Origin: B1 sp964443415
Lineage (GTDB): Bacteria > Bacteroidota > Bacteroidia > UKL13-3
Length of the DNA stretch: 64,000 bases
Direction of reading: 5' to 3'
NCBI GenBank assembly: GCA_964443415.1
Contig: CAYUDC010000003.1
Coordinates: 15,631 to 79,630 of the forward strand
Below the pieces are notes generated by a model that worked only from the letters and a program-made list of their open reading frames with translations, ran no database searches and was not told where the DNA came from. The stretch's first letter is position 1. Each line of letters starts with the position of its first letter. Shown here piece after piece: positions 34,545 through 42,653 of this stretch. Made by a program: the position numbers and the translations under genes.

Positions 34545-35342
34545 TTATGGCTTAAAAGGATTAAAAACAAAAATTAAGTCGGCCACCCCAGAGTCTTTCC
34601 CTAATTGCAAGGTATCTAAACCTAAGGTGTAGAATTTTGCTTGTTGCAAAATTTGCATAAAGGCCTGTTCCTTGTCTAATTCTTGGCAGGCTTTTCGGGT
34701 TGAACCAAGCTTATTTATTTGAAGTTGATGTTTAGATATAAGATTGTATTCTCCAAACAATGAGTTACATTTACCATATCCATTAAAGGTGTTGGGAGAA
34801 TCGTTAAAGAATATGAAGGGCTCTTTTTCACTTAATGGCCCATTGATATTTACGCCCATCATTTCAACCAAATCCCAGCGTTTATTGTCTAAGTATATAC
34901 CTAGTTTTTCAAGTTGATATTCTTCTATTAAATCATCCGAGAAATGCTCATAGGCATTTTTCATTTGGGTTAAACCTTCTAAAGTAAGTTGATAATATGT
35001 TGGCTTTTCTCCAATGGTTGGATCACCTATTCTAATTACCTCTCCTTCTTTTTCCCACTCGAAATAACCTTTAAATTCAATCACTTCTTTACTCTTGCCT
35101 AAATAGCAATACTTTAATATATAGGATAAATCTTCGTTTAATTGAATGGTAGTTGCCATACCATCACATTCTGTGCAGGGCAAAAAACCAAAGTACCTTC
35201 CTACCCAAGTGGGTTCTTGCTTGTACAATTCTTGCATGCTTGGGGCAACTGGCCCAGTGGCGCTTGCCATTTGGTCTTCGCCACAAGATAACAGTAAGAA
35301 TAAATTACAAATTATGACAGTTAAAATATTGGCCTTATTCAT
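34545..35342 (-). CDS. Lipoprotein with NlpE-like and META/HslJ domains
   Basis: 265 residues with lipobox FLLLSC (Cys20). Residues about 45-140 resemble the NlpE N-terminal domain: WVGRYFGFLPCTECDGMATT has the CxxC of NlpE/CutF, then QLNEDLSYILKYCYLGK. Residues about 150-265 resemble the META/HslJ domain: LDNKRWDLVEMMG, FNGYGKCNSLFGEYN and ACQELDKEQAFMQILQQAKF. NlpE reports outer-membrane and copper stress in enterobacteria; META domains occur in heat-shock or secretion-linked proteins. This domain fusion is known in Bacteroidota. It is 12 bp upstream of the NfeD-flotillin pair. Confidence 0.82.
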   Translation of the reverse strand: MNKANILTVIICNLFLLLSCGEDQMASATGPVAPSMQELYKQEPTWVGRYFGFLPCTECDGMATTIQLNEDLSYILKYCYLGKSKEVIEFKGYFEWEKEGEVIRIGDPTIGEKPTYYQLTLEGLTQMKNAYEHFSDDLIEEYQLEKLGIYLDNKRWDLVEMMGVNINGPLSEKEPFIFFNDSPNTFNGYGKCNSLFGEYNLISKHQLQINKLGSTRKACQELDKEQAFMQILQQAKFYTLGLDTLQLGKDSGVADLIFVFNPFKP

Positions 35343-35403
35343 GAATCCTTTATTTTGGCTAAAATATAAAAAAAGGGGCTATTTTTCATATTACCTTCGC
35401 AGC

Positions 35404-36525
35404 ATGCACATAGTCATTAATGCCAGATTATTAATTAAGGATAAGTTAGACGGTATCGGTTGGTTTACTTTTCAAACCATAAAGCGTATGGTGACCAAGC
35501 ATCCAGAACATCGTTTTACTTTGGTATTTGACCGTAAATTTCCTCAAGAATTTTTGTTTGCAGATAATGTCGATGGAATTGTTTTGTATCCACCAGCACG
35601 TCACCCATTGCTGTATGTATGGTATTTTGAAATTTCTTTAAAGCGTTTTCTTGTTAAAACTAAACCCGATTTATTTTTAAGTACAGATGGTTTCTTGGTG
35701 CTGCATCCTTCTATCCAACAGTTAGCCGTGATGCATGATATTAACTTTTATCATCATCCACACGACCTAAAATTTGCCTTTAGACATTACTATAATTTTT
35801 TCTTTCCAAAGTTTGCAAAAATCGCCAAACGCATTGCCACTGTAAGTGAATATAGCAAAAGCGACATTGTAAAAACTTATGGCATTGAGCCCTCCAAAAT
35901 AGATGTGGTGTATAATGGAATTAATGAAGGTTACAAGCCAATTGGAAACAAAGAAAAGGAAGCCACTCGATTACACTACACCCACGGAAATCCTTATTTT
36001 TTATTTGTGGGTTCGCAAAGTCCGCGTAAAAATTTAAACAGACTCATCAAAGCATTTGGCATTTTTTCTGAGTTACATCAAAAGGAGTATTATTTGGTAT
36101 TGGCTGGTAGTTCGTTTTGGGGTGATGATGATCTTAGAAAAACCTATGAAGCATCTGCAGTAAAAGACAGAATTATTTTTACCGGTAGATTATCACAAGA
36201 AGAGTTAACCAAAGTAGTTGCCTCTGCCTTTGCCTTAACCTTTATGCCCTATTACGAAGGTTTTGGTATTCCAATGATAGAAGCAATGGCTAGCGCTGTA
36301 CCTGTGATTGCTGCCAACACCTCTTGCCTTCCAGAAATTGCAGGTGATGCTGCCTTGTATGCCAATCCCTATATCGAATCGGATATGGCAGATGCCATGT
36401 TACAATTAGCCAATGACGAGAAATTGTACCATTCATTGATACAAAAAGGTTTGGTTCAAACCGAAAAATACAGTTGGGATAAAACAGCAGATTTACTTTG
36501 GCAAAGTATAGAAAGATGTATTTAA
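35404..36525 (+). CDS. Glycosyltransferase family 4
   Basis: 373 residues from ATG 35404 (MHIVINARLLIKDKLDGIGW); the frame extends to 35146 but that part overlaps the divergent lipoprotein and does not look like protein, so it is rejected. The GIG loop typical of family GT4 is near residue 17-19. MHDINFYHHP, RIATVSEYSKSDIVKTYGI and IDVVYNGIN mark the hinge region, and FVGSQSPRKNLNRLIKAF, IFTGRLSQEEL and PYYEGFGIPMIEAMASAVPV (EGFGIPxxEA) the nucleotide-sugar site. A sequence TACCTTCG ends 4 bp before the ATG, a near match to a -7 promoter. Confidence 0.87.
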   Translation: MHIVINARLLIKDKLDGIGWFTFQTIKRMVTKHPEHRFTLVFDRKFPQEFLFADNVDGIVLYPPARHPLLYVWYFEISLKRFLVKTKPDLFLSTDGFLVLHPSIQQLAVMHDINFYHHPHDLKFAFRHYYNFFFPKFAKIAKRIATVSEYSKSDIVKTYGIEPSKIDVVYNGINEGYKPIGNKEKEATRLHYTHGNPYFLFVGSQSPRKNLNRLIKAFGIFSELHQKEYYLVLAGSSFWGDDDLRKTYEASAVKDRIIFTGRLSQEELTKVVASAFALTFMPYYEGFGIPMIEAMASAVPVIAANTSCLPEIAGDAALYANPYIESDMADAMLQLANDEKLYHSLIQKGLVQTEKYSWDKTADLLWQSIERCI

Positions 36526-36534
36526 TCAAAGGCT

Positions 36535-36594
36535 TTATTGCCTGTTTTTTAGTAGACCCTCAATAGAAAGGTCTTCATCAATTAAAGGCCAATG
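36535..36594 (-). CDS. C-terminal fragment of a separate gene, DUF2442-like, cut by the assembly gap
   Basis: Nineteen codons plus stop run from the gap edge: HWPLIDEDLSIEGLLKNRQ. This does not resemble the C-terminal beta strand of a TonB-dependent receptor, which normally ends with an aromatic residue after a GR-x-F/Y-x motif. It does resemble the tail of DUF2442 proteins, which I recall ending with a (I)HWPxLDEDLSVEGLL-type segment. I therefore treat it as the end of another gene whose body is lost in the 100-N gap. The apparent in-frame fusion to the receptor depends on an arbitrary gap length. Confidence 0.55.
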   Translation of the reverse strand, partial: HWPLIDEDLSIEGLLKNRQ

Positions 36595-36694
36595 NNNNNN
36601 NNNNNNNNNNNNNNNNNNNNNNNNNNNNNNNNNNNNNNNNNNNNNNNNNNNNNNNNNNNNNNNNNNNNNNNNNNNNNNNNNNNNNNNNNNNNNN
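36595..36694. other. Scaffold gap (100 N)
   Basis: Exactly 100 undetermined bases, the usual placeholder for a gap of unknown size. True length and content, and even the orientation of the two contigs, are not shown by the sequence. It removes the 3' end of the TonB receptor gene. Confidence 0.98.
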
Positions 36695-38904
36695 GGCCCT
36701 GGATAAGCATCTGCGCGTCTGGTAAAGTATTTCTGGTTTGTAAGATTATTACAGCTTCCTTCTATTTTATAATTTTTATAGGCAAAGCTTAAGGTAAGAT
36801 CCATCACGGTATAAGCCGGAATAACGCCATTCACGCCACCGCTCACCTTTTGGGCATTGCTGGCATCCGTAAAATGTTTAGCCACATGGTTACCTTGAAT
36901 GCTTGCTGCAAAGCCTTTGTACTTATAACTTACTCCCGCTCTTCCCATCATAGGTGCTGCCATTTCTACTTTATTTCCTTCAATTGATTTATCTTTAGCA
37001 TTGATATAAACAGCATTTACATAAGCTAAATTAAAGTAGACATTTAACTTAGCTTTAGCAGTTTTACCCTTCATTAACCTCCAAATATCGGCTTCTGCAA
37101 AGCACTCTATTCCGCTGTTTCTGGAGTCTGCAATATTGGTTCTAAAGCGATAATCTTGGTACAAAGGCGGCATGTCTGCTCTAAGAATTTGGCCAATTCT
37201 ATCTTGATAAGAAAGTAAGAATATACTCATATCAAATTGAAATATAGATTGGTAGTTTCCGCGCAATCCCCAATCGGCACTGAAGCCGCGTTCGTCTTTG
37301 ATATTGGGATCTACCTTGATGTTTGGGTTTACAATTCTTAGGTCGTTGAAATTTACTGCCCTGTAATTTTGGGTGATGTTGGCATAAGATTCAAGCCATG
37401 CATTAACTTTATAACTTACTCCGATTCCTGCAAATACAAAGGAACGGATGGCGGTTTGTTTATCGTTGATGCTGGTATCTGCGATAATGTTTCCAGCAAA
37501 ATCTCTGCTAATTATTCGATAATATCCAGAAGAAGCTGTTTGAATATGCTCTGCTCTTATGCCTGGAGTGACGCTCCATCTGGCGTTTATTCTTAAAATG
37601 TTTTCGGCAAACCAAGCTGCATTGATATTGGAAAATAAATAATCTGAGTTTTCTGGTTTAGCAGGATTTAACAAGCTAAAATCTGCAGTAGTTAAGTTGT
37701 TTCCATCACCCTGAATGGAGCGTGTAGTGCCAAGATACAAGCGTGTGCCTGTTAAAACAGTTTGGGCTTTTCCTAGTAATTTGTAATGAGACAGCAAACG
37801 TGTTTCGTTTCCGATGTTGTTAAATCTGCCATCTATAAGGGTGCGGTTAAAGCCAAGATCTGCAATATTGGGGCTGCTTAAATTCCCTAATGAAAGGCGT
37901 TGCGAGTTTAAGGCAAAGGTTTTCGAGTTAAGTTTAGTTTGTTGATTAAATTTATATATCACTTCGAGTGAGGCTAAATTCCAGTTTACCTTAAACCAAT
38001 TTCTACTTCTAAATGATTGTTGTGGATTCTGCTCAAATTGGGCGTCTGTAAGTCCGCCCGGCTGTTGAGCCACATATGTCATATGCGTAAAATCTGTGGC
38101 CAAACTTAATTTATCGTTGGCTTTATATTGAATTGAATAATAAAAAGTATTTACAGTAAATGCAGAATTTGGTCGCCATCCATTGCTTTGTTTATGATTA
38201 AAGAACGCATAATAATTGAGTCTATTTTTTAATAAGGTTCCACCCAAGCTATTAAAGGTGCCAAAGAAGCCAAAAGAGCCAAGGGTTTGTCTGGATACCA
38301 CGGCCAAAGGTTTGCTTTGGTCTCCCTTTTTCATCACAAAATTAAGCATGCCGCCAAATTGAGTTCCAAATTGCAAGGCAGAGGCACCACGTACTACTTC
38401 TATTTCTTCTACCGCTTCGATAGGCGGTGTATAATAACTTTCTGGATAACCAAGGGCATCGGCACTGATATCATAACCATTTTGGCGGGTATTAAAGTTG
38501 GAGGTTCTGTTTGGACTTAAGCCTCTCCCACCTACTCCCAGCTGTAATCCGGCTTGATCGCTCTCCCAAATATTGATGCCTGGTACTTTGGCAAAAACCT
38601 GTCGGGCGTTATTGGTAGCTAAATTTATTTGAAGATCTTTTAATACAATAAGCTCAGATTTCTTGGCTTCGAAAATGCCAAAACCAGAGATGCTGTTGAG
38701 TTTACCAATGCCGTTTGTTTCTTCTCTTGAATTAGAAATAATAAGTTCATTTAAGTAGTTCATGCGGTTGCTGCGCAAGGTATCTTTAGTTGTTTGTAAA
38801 GAATCTTTTTGTGCCAATGCATTTATGCTACACAACATTAAAAGGGCTATATGTACTACACTATTTTTCAAACGGGTTGATCCAAGATTTATTTGCCCAA
38901 GCAT
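36695..38904 (-). CDS. TonB-dependent receptor, FecA-like; 3' end lost in gap
   Basis: About 737 residues up to the gap. The preferred start is ATG 38904 (MLGQINLGSTR...) or the TTG at 38871, which begins a cleaner signal peptide KNSVVHIALLMLCSINALAQ. The plug domain shows NARQVFAKVPGINIWESDQA, VGGRGLSPNRTSNFNTRQNG and IEEIEVVRGASALQFGTQFG. The barrel continues to LTNQKYFTRRADAYPG, after which about 20 final residues should follow but are replaced by N. The sequence style matches Fe3+-dicitrate/siderophore receptors. It ends the leftward DUF4856-imelysin-HTTM-TonB series, all probably for iron or another metal. Confidence 0.85.
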
Positions 38905-40216
38905 CTTTAAGGGTGAGCAAGTTGATGTTTGGGTTGATATACAATTGGCTAGGTCTGCCATTGAGCGTTACATAAACTTCTGCTCTAACTTTAGATACCT
39001 CAATGCCTTTGGTTTGGTAATGGTTTTTTAGAAACTGAGCATATTGCAAAATCATATCGGCTTGCATGGCCATTTGCTTTTCTTGATGCGGGTTTAAAAA
39101 ATCTCTGTTATCAACCACACCTTCCTTGTTATTTTTAGCATCAGTCACATAAAAAGTTGCAGTTCCGGCTTTCTCAAATAGCATTACCCGCCATCCAAAC
39201 CGGTAGCCTTGCTCTGTCCAAAGGTGGTTGTTTGGATAAAGCAAATATCTAAAAGGAAAGGCAAGGTGAAAGGTTATCCAAATAAATATAGCAATGATAA
39301 TGGAGGTGTGATGAGCGGAGCCTTCTACGCAAACGGGCTTTGGGTCAACCCGAAAAAATGGAATGAGCTTAGTAAAAAAAAGAATGATTTTTTGATGAAA
39401 TGCATCGCTAAAAAAGATGAGCGTAGAAAAGGTCATTACCAAAGGAAATACTCCTATTTGAAAAAGGTATCCAGTGATGCTATGAAAGGCGAGAATACAA
39501 AGCCAAGCATACATTCGTGTGTGAGTAAATAGTAAAAAAAATCCTACAAAAACATCAAACAACATGCCTGCCCAACTAAAGAGAAAAGCCGTTGCCGTAT
39601 AGTTTAAAAGAGGACCTATTAGCCACATGTCGCTATTGGCAGGTAGCCATATCTTAAGCGGCATTGCAAGCATTAACCAATCGTAGTTTATCTTAGCAAT
39701 GCCTGCATAAAAATATACCAAGATCAATTGAAATTTTAGGATGTTGATTGTATAGGCAGGTACTAGTTTAGCGCTCATTTGGGGGCTACGAAAGGCATCC
39801 CAAGCATACGCTTTATGGGCAGGCAAGAACATCATTAGAAAAGCAATTAAGCTAACAAAATAGTAGTGATTTAAGTAGTAAGTTAAATCGATGAGTTCGC
39901 ACCAGGTGAAGCAAATAAAAAATACGATGGTTGCAGCTCTGTAATAGGCACCAAAGAAAATTCCAATTGAAGCCAGTAACATTAAAACATGCAAGGCATA
40001 CATGAAAAATGGAGGTAAGAGTGGCACCCATTCGAAACCAAAATATTTAAACTGAACCTGAGTAGAAACAAAATGAAGATCTACCCAACCCAGCAGCATA
40101 AACCTAAGGGTGCTGATAAAAGTAGTCATGCCAAAGATGAGTCTAAAACTCACCAATGGCATGATGTTGGTTTCTTTGAAGAAAAGAGTATTAAATAGGT
40201 TCTTTTTAATCTCCAT
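38861..40216 (-). CDS. HTTM-domain (vitamin K-dependent gamma-carboxylase-like) membrane protein
   Basis: The preferred start is ATG 40216 (MEIKKNLFNTLFFKETNIMP), overlapping the imelysin gene end by 11 bp; about 451 residues. At least eight hydrophobic segments occupy residues about 20-340, including YFVSLIAFLMMFLPAHKAYA and FQLILVYFYAGIAKINYDWL, the HTTM core. After the membrane part, FRYLLYPNNHLWTEQGYRFG and WRVMLFEKAG closely resemble vitamin K-dependent gamma-carboxylase. What it modifies in bacteria is unknown. The 3' end overlaps the signal-peptide region of the TonB receptor frame. Fixed company of imelysin, DUF4856 and TonB genes suggests a role in metal uptake. Confidence 0.83.
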   Translation of the reverse strand: MEIKKNLFNTLFFKETNIMPLVSFRLIFGMTTFISTLRFMLLGWVDLHFVSTQVQFKYFGFEWVPLLPPFFMYALHVLMLLASIGIFFGAYYRAATIVFFICFTWCELIDLTYYLNHYYFVSLIAFLMMFLPAHKAYAWDAFRSPQMSAKLVPAYTINILKFQLILVYFYAGIAKINYDWLMLAMPLKIWLPANSDMWLIGPLLNYTATAFLFSWAGMLFDVFVGFFLLFTHTRMYAWLCILAFHSITGYLFQIGVFPLVMTFSTLIFFSDAFHQKIILFFTKLIPFFRVDPKPVCVEGSAHHTSIIIAIFIWITFHLAFPFRYLLYPNNHLWTEQGYRFGWRVMLFEKAGTATFYVTDAKNNKEGVVDNRDFLNPHQEKQMAMQADMILQYAQFLKNHYQTKGIEVSKVRAEVYVTLNGRPSQLYINPNINLLTLKDAWANKSWINPFEK

Positions 40217-41300
40217 CTCCGCTGCTGTAGGTAATGGCAATGCCCACTAAACTTGATAGGTCACTTTTAAAAAATCGGGTATGTTTTTGTAGTTCTGTAT
40301 GAACGGTGTTTACAGTTTCAAAATCTTCTTGAATGCTTTTTGCAAGGGGTTTTTCTGGCAACGCAGCAAAGGCTTTGTCTATTTCGGCTATTTGTTTTTG
40401 AGTTGATTCAATGAGGGTATTTCCCCCACTGATGGTTTCTAAATATTCTTTAAATCCAACTCCATCTTGTCCATGAAAGGCTCTTCCATCCCAGATATTT
40501 TTGAGCTGTTGCCACTGGGCCTTTGCTAATTCAAGCGAATAGCCACTATAATAGGCCTCTACTTTTTCTGGTGCTGTGCTGGTTTGCCCGGGTCTTAAGC
40601 CAAGAGGAATACCCAATTTAAAATTCTTTAGACCTTCATAGCTTTTAAGAAACTCATTGTAATAAAGAGAAACAGAACTTCCGATATCAGTACCAGTATT
40701 CGCTTTAAAATCTTTGTTGTAATTGCTTTTCCAAGATTGGTTAACCAAAGCAATTTGTATGGCTAATTTATTGGCACAAGCTTTTAGATAGGAAGCTCTG
40801 AAAGTGGAAGTGGCATATGTTTCTAAGATTTGTGAAGGCGTTTGGTTCAAACCGAACAATAGAAACTCTATGGCAAAAAGACCACGCGCATCTCTATCAA
40901 AATTGTTAAAGCTAGAGTCTTTAGCGGTGATATGGTTTTCTATTTTAATGGTATTTACCGGAAAAGTACCAGCTTCTTCATTTAGAGACTTTGCAATACC
41001 CATCTCTCCTGCTGGACCAAAGTTAAACATATTGATGCTTTGCCATTGGATGGCGGCTTGTTTCCAGGCAGCCTGTGTAGTTAATAAATTGGCTTCGTTT
41101 GGATTATTTACAAAAACTTGAATGGCTGCTTGCAGATTAAGAGCCGACAGATTGGATTCTTCCAAGGCAGGAAGAATGATGTTATCTGCCGCCTGCAAGA
41201 GCAATTCTGAGCGATTAAAGCCCCTATTTTGTTGATTGCTCTGTTTTTCTTGACAAGCCAATAAAAAGGTAATGGCTAATAATACAAACGTTTTTTGCAT
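40206..41300 (-). CDS. Imelysin-family lipoprotein
   Basis: 364 residues with signal peptide and lipobox FLLAC (Cys16). The helical imelysin-like domain contains FNFGPAGEMG, a segment ARGLFAIEFLLFGLNQTPSQ at about 138-157, and GIPLGLRPGQTS later. The family GxHxxE motif here reads G-L-F-A-I-E, so the His is replaced by Phe while the Glu is kept, as in some Bacteroidota homologues. Imelysin-like proteins (IrpA, ICMP) are iron-regulated and periplasmic or surface-bound. It lies 4 bp after the DUF4856 gene and overlaps HTTM. Confidence 0.85.
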   Translation of the reverse strand: MQKTFVLLAITFLLACQEKQSNQQNRGFNRSELLLQAADNIILPALEESNLSALNLQAAIQVFVNNPNEANLLTTQAAWKQAAIQWQSINMFNFGPAGEMGIAKSLNEEAGTFPVNTIKIENHITAKDSSFNNFDRDARGLFAIEFLLFGLNQTPSQILETYATSTFRASYLKACANKLAIQIALVNQSWKSNYNKDFKANTGTDIGSSVSLYYNEFLKSYEGLKNFKLGIPLGLRPGQTSTAPEKVEAYYSGYSLELAKAQWQQLKNIWDGRAFHGQDGVGFKEYLETISGGNTLIESTQKQIAEIDKAFAALPEKPLAKSIQEDFETVNTVHTELQKHTRFFKSDLSSLVGIAITYSSGDGD

Positions 41301-41304
41301 GACA

Positions 41305-42438
41305 TTATCTATTTTGTTCGTTTACCCAATTCTTTTTAAAGTCTTCGATTTCTTGGTTGCTAAACTGGTAAATTGATTGAACCAAAGTGATTACTTGGTT
41401 TAAATTATTTACCTGATTGACACGGTCACTTAAAAATAGCAATGGATTGCCAAGAGCATCAGGTTTTGCTTGTAATAAAGACAATATCTGCAAAGCTTGT
41501 TCGCCTGTAATGGTTTTTCTTGCCATACTGGCCCAACCGGTTGTAAACCCTGCACATTCGGCTAAAGCGTGCAAGGTTGCGGCTTTTTGTGCAGCAGTGA
41601 GTTCGGTTTGAGTCATGTTTGCAATAGCAGCATGGCAGTAATTTACTACTGTGGCAAAGGTGGCTTTTTCTAATATCACGCGAATGGCTTCTCTTGCCTC
41701 GTCTTTTTCTTTATTGAATTGGCTACCACCTTTTAAAGCTGCTTGAAGCTTAAGGAAGTTATATTTAATTTGACTATAAAATCCATTGCCATCATTTTTA
41801 TCTCTTCTGGCGAGGTAATTTGCCATGTATCTATCTGCATAGGCGCCGTGTTTGGCAGCACCACTGTTTTTAAATTGAGGGGTAAAGCCAATTAAGAATA
41901 AGGCTTGATCCAAAGTTTTGAGTGTTGGTTCGTCAATCACCAAAAGTTGTAAAGCTTGTTTGACGCAAAAAGAACCAAATAGGTCTTTTTCGATCATTTG
42001 TTCAGGTTCATGGCCTTTTTCTGTAAAAAGATAGCCACCAAAAACACCACCAGAGGCATTTGCAGAGTCGGGGTTAAATGCATTGCCCGAGGCTGCTTCA
42101 GCCTTTTGCATCCAACCGTTGTTGCGGTTTAGGATAAAATCTACATTATACGAATTCATAAGGGTATAAGTAGAAACACCTTTGTAATCGGTTAGGAAGG
42201 TCCTTAAGATTTCGCCATTTAATTTAACACCAAGGTTCCTCCCATTTTTCAGCTCCACCACCAAAGCATCAAAAGATTGGGTGTAGGGCAAAAATTCCTC
42301 GATATTGGCTTTAAAATTAGAAGAATCGTACTGAGAAGGAATTTCAAGTGAGGATTGTTTTTCTTCTTCTTTTTTGCATGCAGCAAATAGACCAAGAATG
42401 GCAAAAAACAAGATGATTTTGTGACTGTGGTTTTTCAT
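41305..42438 (-). CDS. DUF4856-domain lipoprotein
   Basis: 377 residues; signal peptide and lipobox LFAAC (Cys21), then an acidic/basic linker KKEEEKQSS. The body starts SLEIPSQYDSSNFKANIEEF and contains LMNSYNVDFILNRNNGW and SGGVFGGYLFTEKGHEPEQ, matching DUF4856, a family found beside imelysin genes in Bacteroidota. It is first in the four-gene leftward operon and its start is 5 bp from a 25-bp palindrome that looks like a repressor site. Role unknown; iron uptake or storage is inferred only from company. Confidence 0.82.
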   Translation of the reverse strand: MKNHSHKIILFFAILGLFAACKKEEEKQSSLEIPSQYDSSNFKANIEEFLPYTQSFDALVVELKNGRNLGVKLNGEILRTFLTDYKGVSTYTLMNSYNVDFILNRNNGWMQKAEAASGNAFNPDSANASGGVFGGYLFTEKGHEPEQMIEKDLFGSFCVKQALQLLVIDEPTLKTLDQALFLIGFTPQFKNSGAAKHGAYADRYMANYLARRDKNDGNGFYSQIKYNFLKLQAALKGGSQFNKEKDEAREAIRVILEKATFATVVNYCHAAIANMTQTELTAAQKAATLHALAECAGFTTGWASMARKTITGEQALQILSLLQAKPDALGNPLLFLSDRVNQVNNLNQVITLVQSIYQFSNQEIEDFKKNWVNEQNR

Positions 42439-42442
42439 GTTC

Positions 42443-42467
42443 TTTATTTAGAATTATTTTAAATAAA
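42443..42467. promoter_or_regulatory. 25-bp palindromic operator, Fur-box-like
   Basis: Centred on base 42455, TTTATTTAGAATTATT... reads the same on both strands over 12-bp arms with one mismatch (core TTTAGAAT-T-ATTTTAAA at 42447-42463). It begins 5 bp before the DUF4856 start codon, so a bound repressor would block initiation. Length, AT-richness and 7-1-7 style symmetry resemble Fur-type boxes, and the operon is iron-type, but the regulator is not identified. Confidence 0.5.
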
Positions 42468-42511
42468 TGCTTTTGCAAATCTAACAAGCGTTAAATAAGA
42501 TGCAAGGCTAT

Positions 42512-42530
42512 TTGTAGATTAATTCTAAAT
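42512..42530. promoter_or_regulatory. Second, degenerate copy of the iron-locus operator
   Basis: TAATTCTAAAT at 42520-42530 is the exact inverse of ATTTAGAATTA at 42446-42456, inside an imperfect palindrome TTGTAGATTAATTCTAAAT. Two copies about 65 bp apart flank the probable promoter of the DUF4856 operon. Confidence 0.4.
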
Positions 42531-42653
42531 AGCATATATTAAATATTGAATATCAATATTTTAATATTGCCTAAATTACTAAAATCTGACAAAAATCATA
42601 AACTAAAATCTAGTAGTAGTAGTATTCGGGTGCTTTTATTTTCTTTGCAGTAC

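Noticed and set aside
35146..35403. N-terminal extension of the glycosyltransferase frame back to 35146
   Set aside because: It runs antisense through the lipoprotein signal-peptide region and has no glycosyltransferase character; MHIVINARLL at 35404 is the natural start.
36592..36792. Plus-strand frame made mostly of N across the scaffold gap
   Set aside because: It exists only because N was translated; the flanks are antisense to the TonB receptor.
42546..42653. Thirty-six extra residues at the start of trpS, including a (TAG)n-like run at 42611-42622
   Set aside because: Low-complexity leader; the TrpS family begins at MTRETIVSGIRPTGN. The triplet run is too short to be significant.
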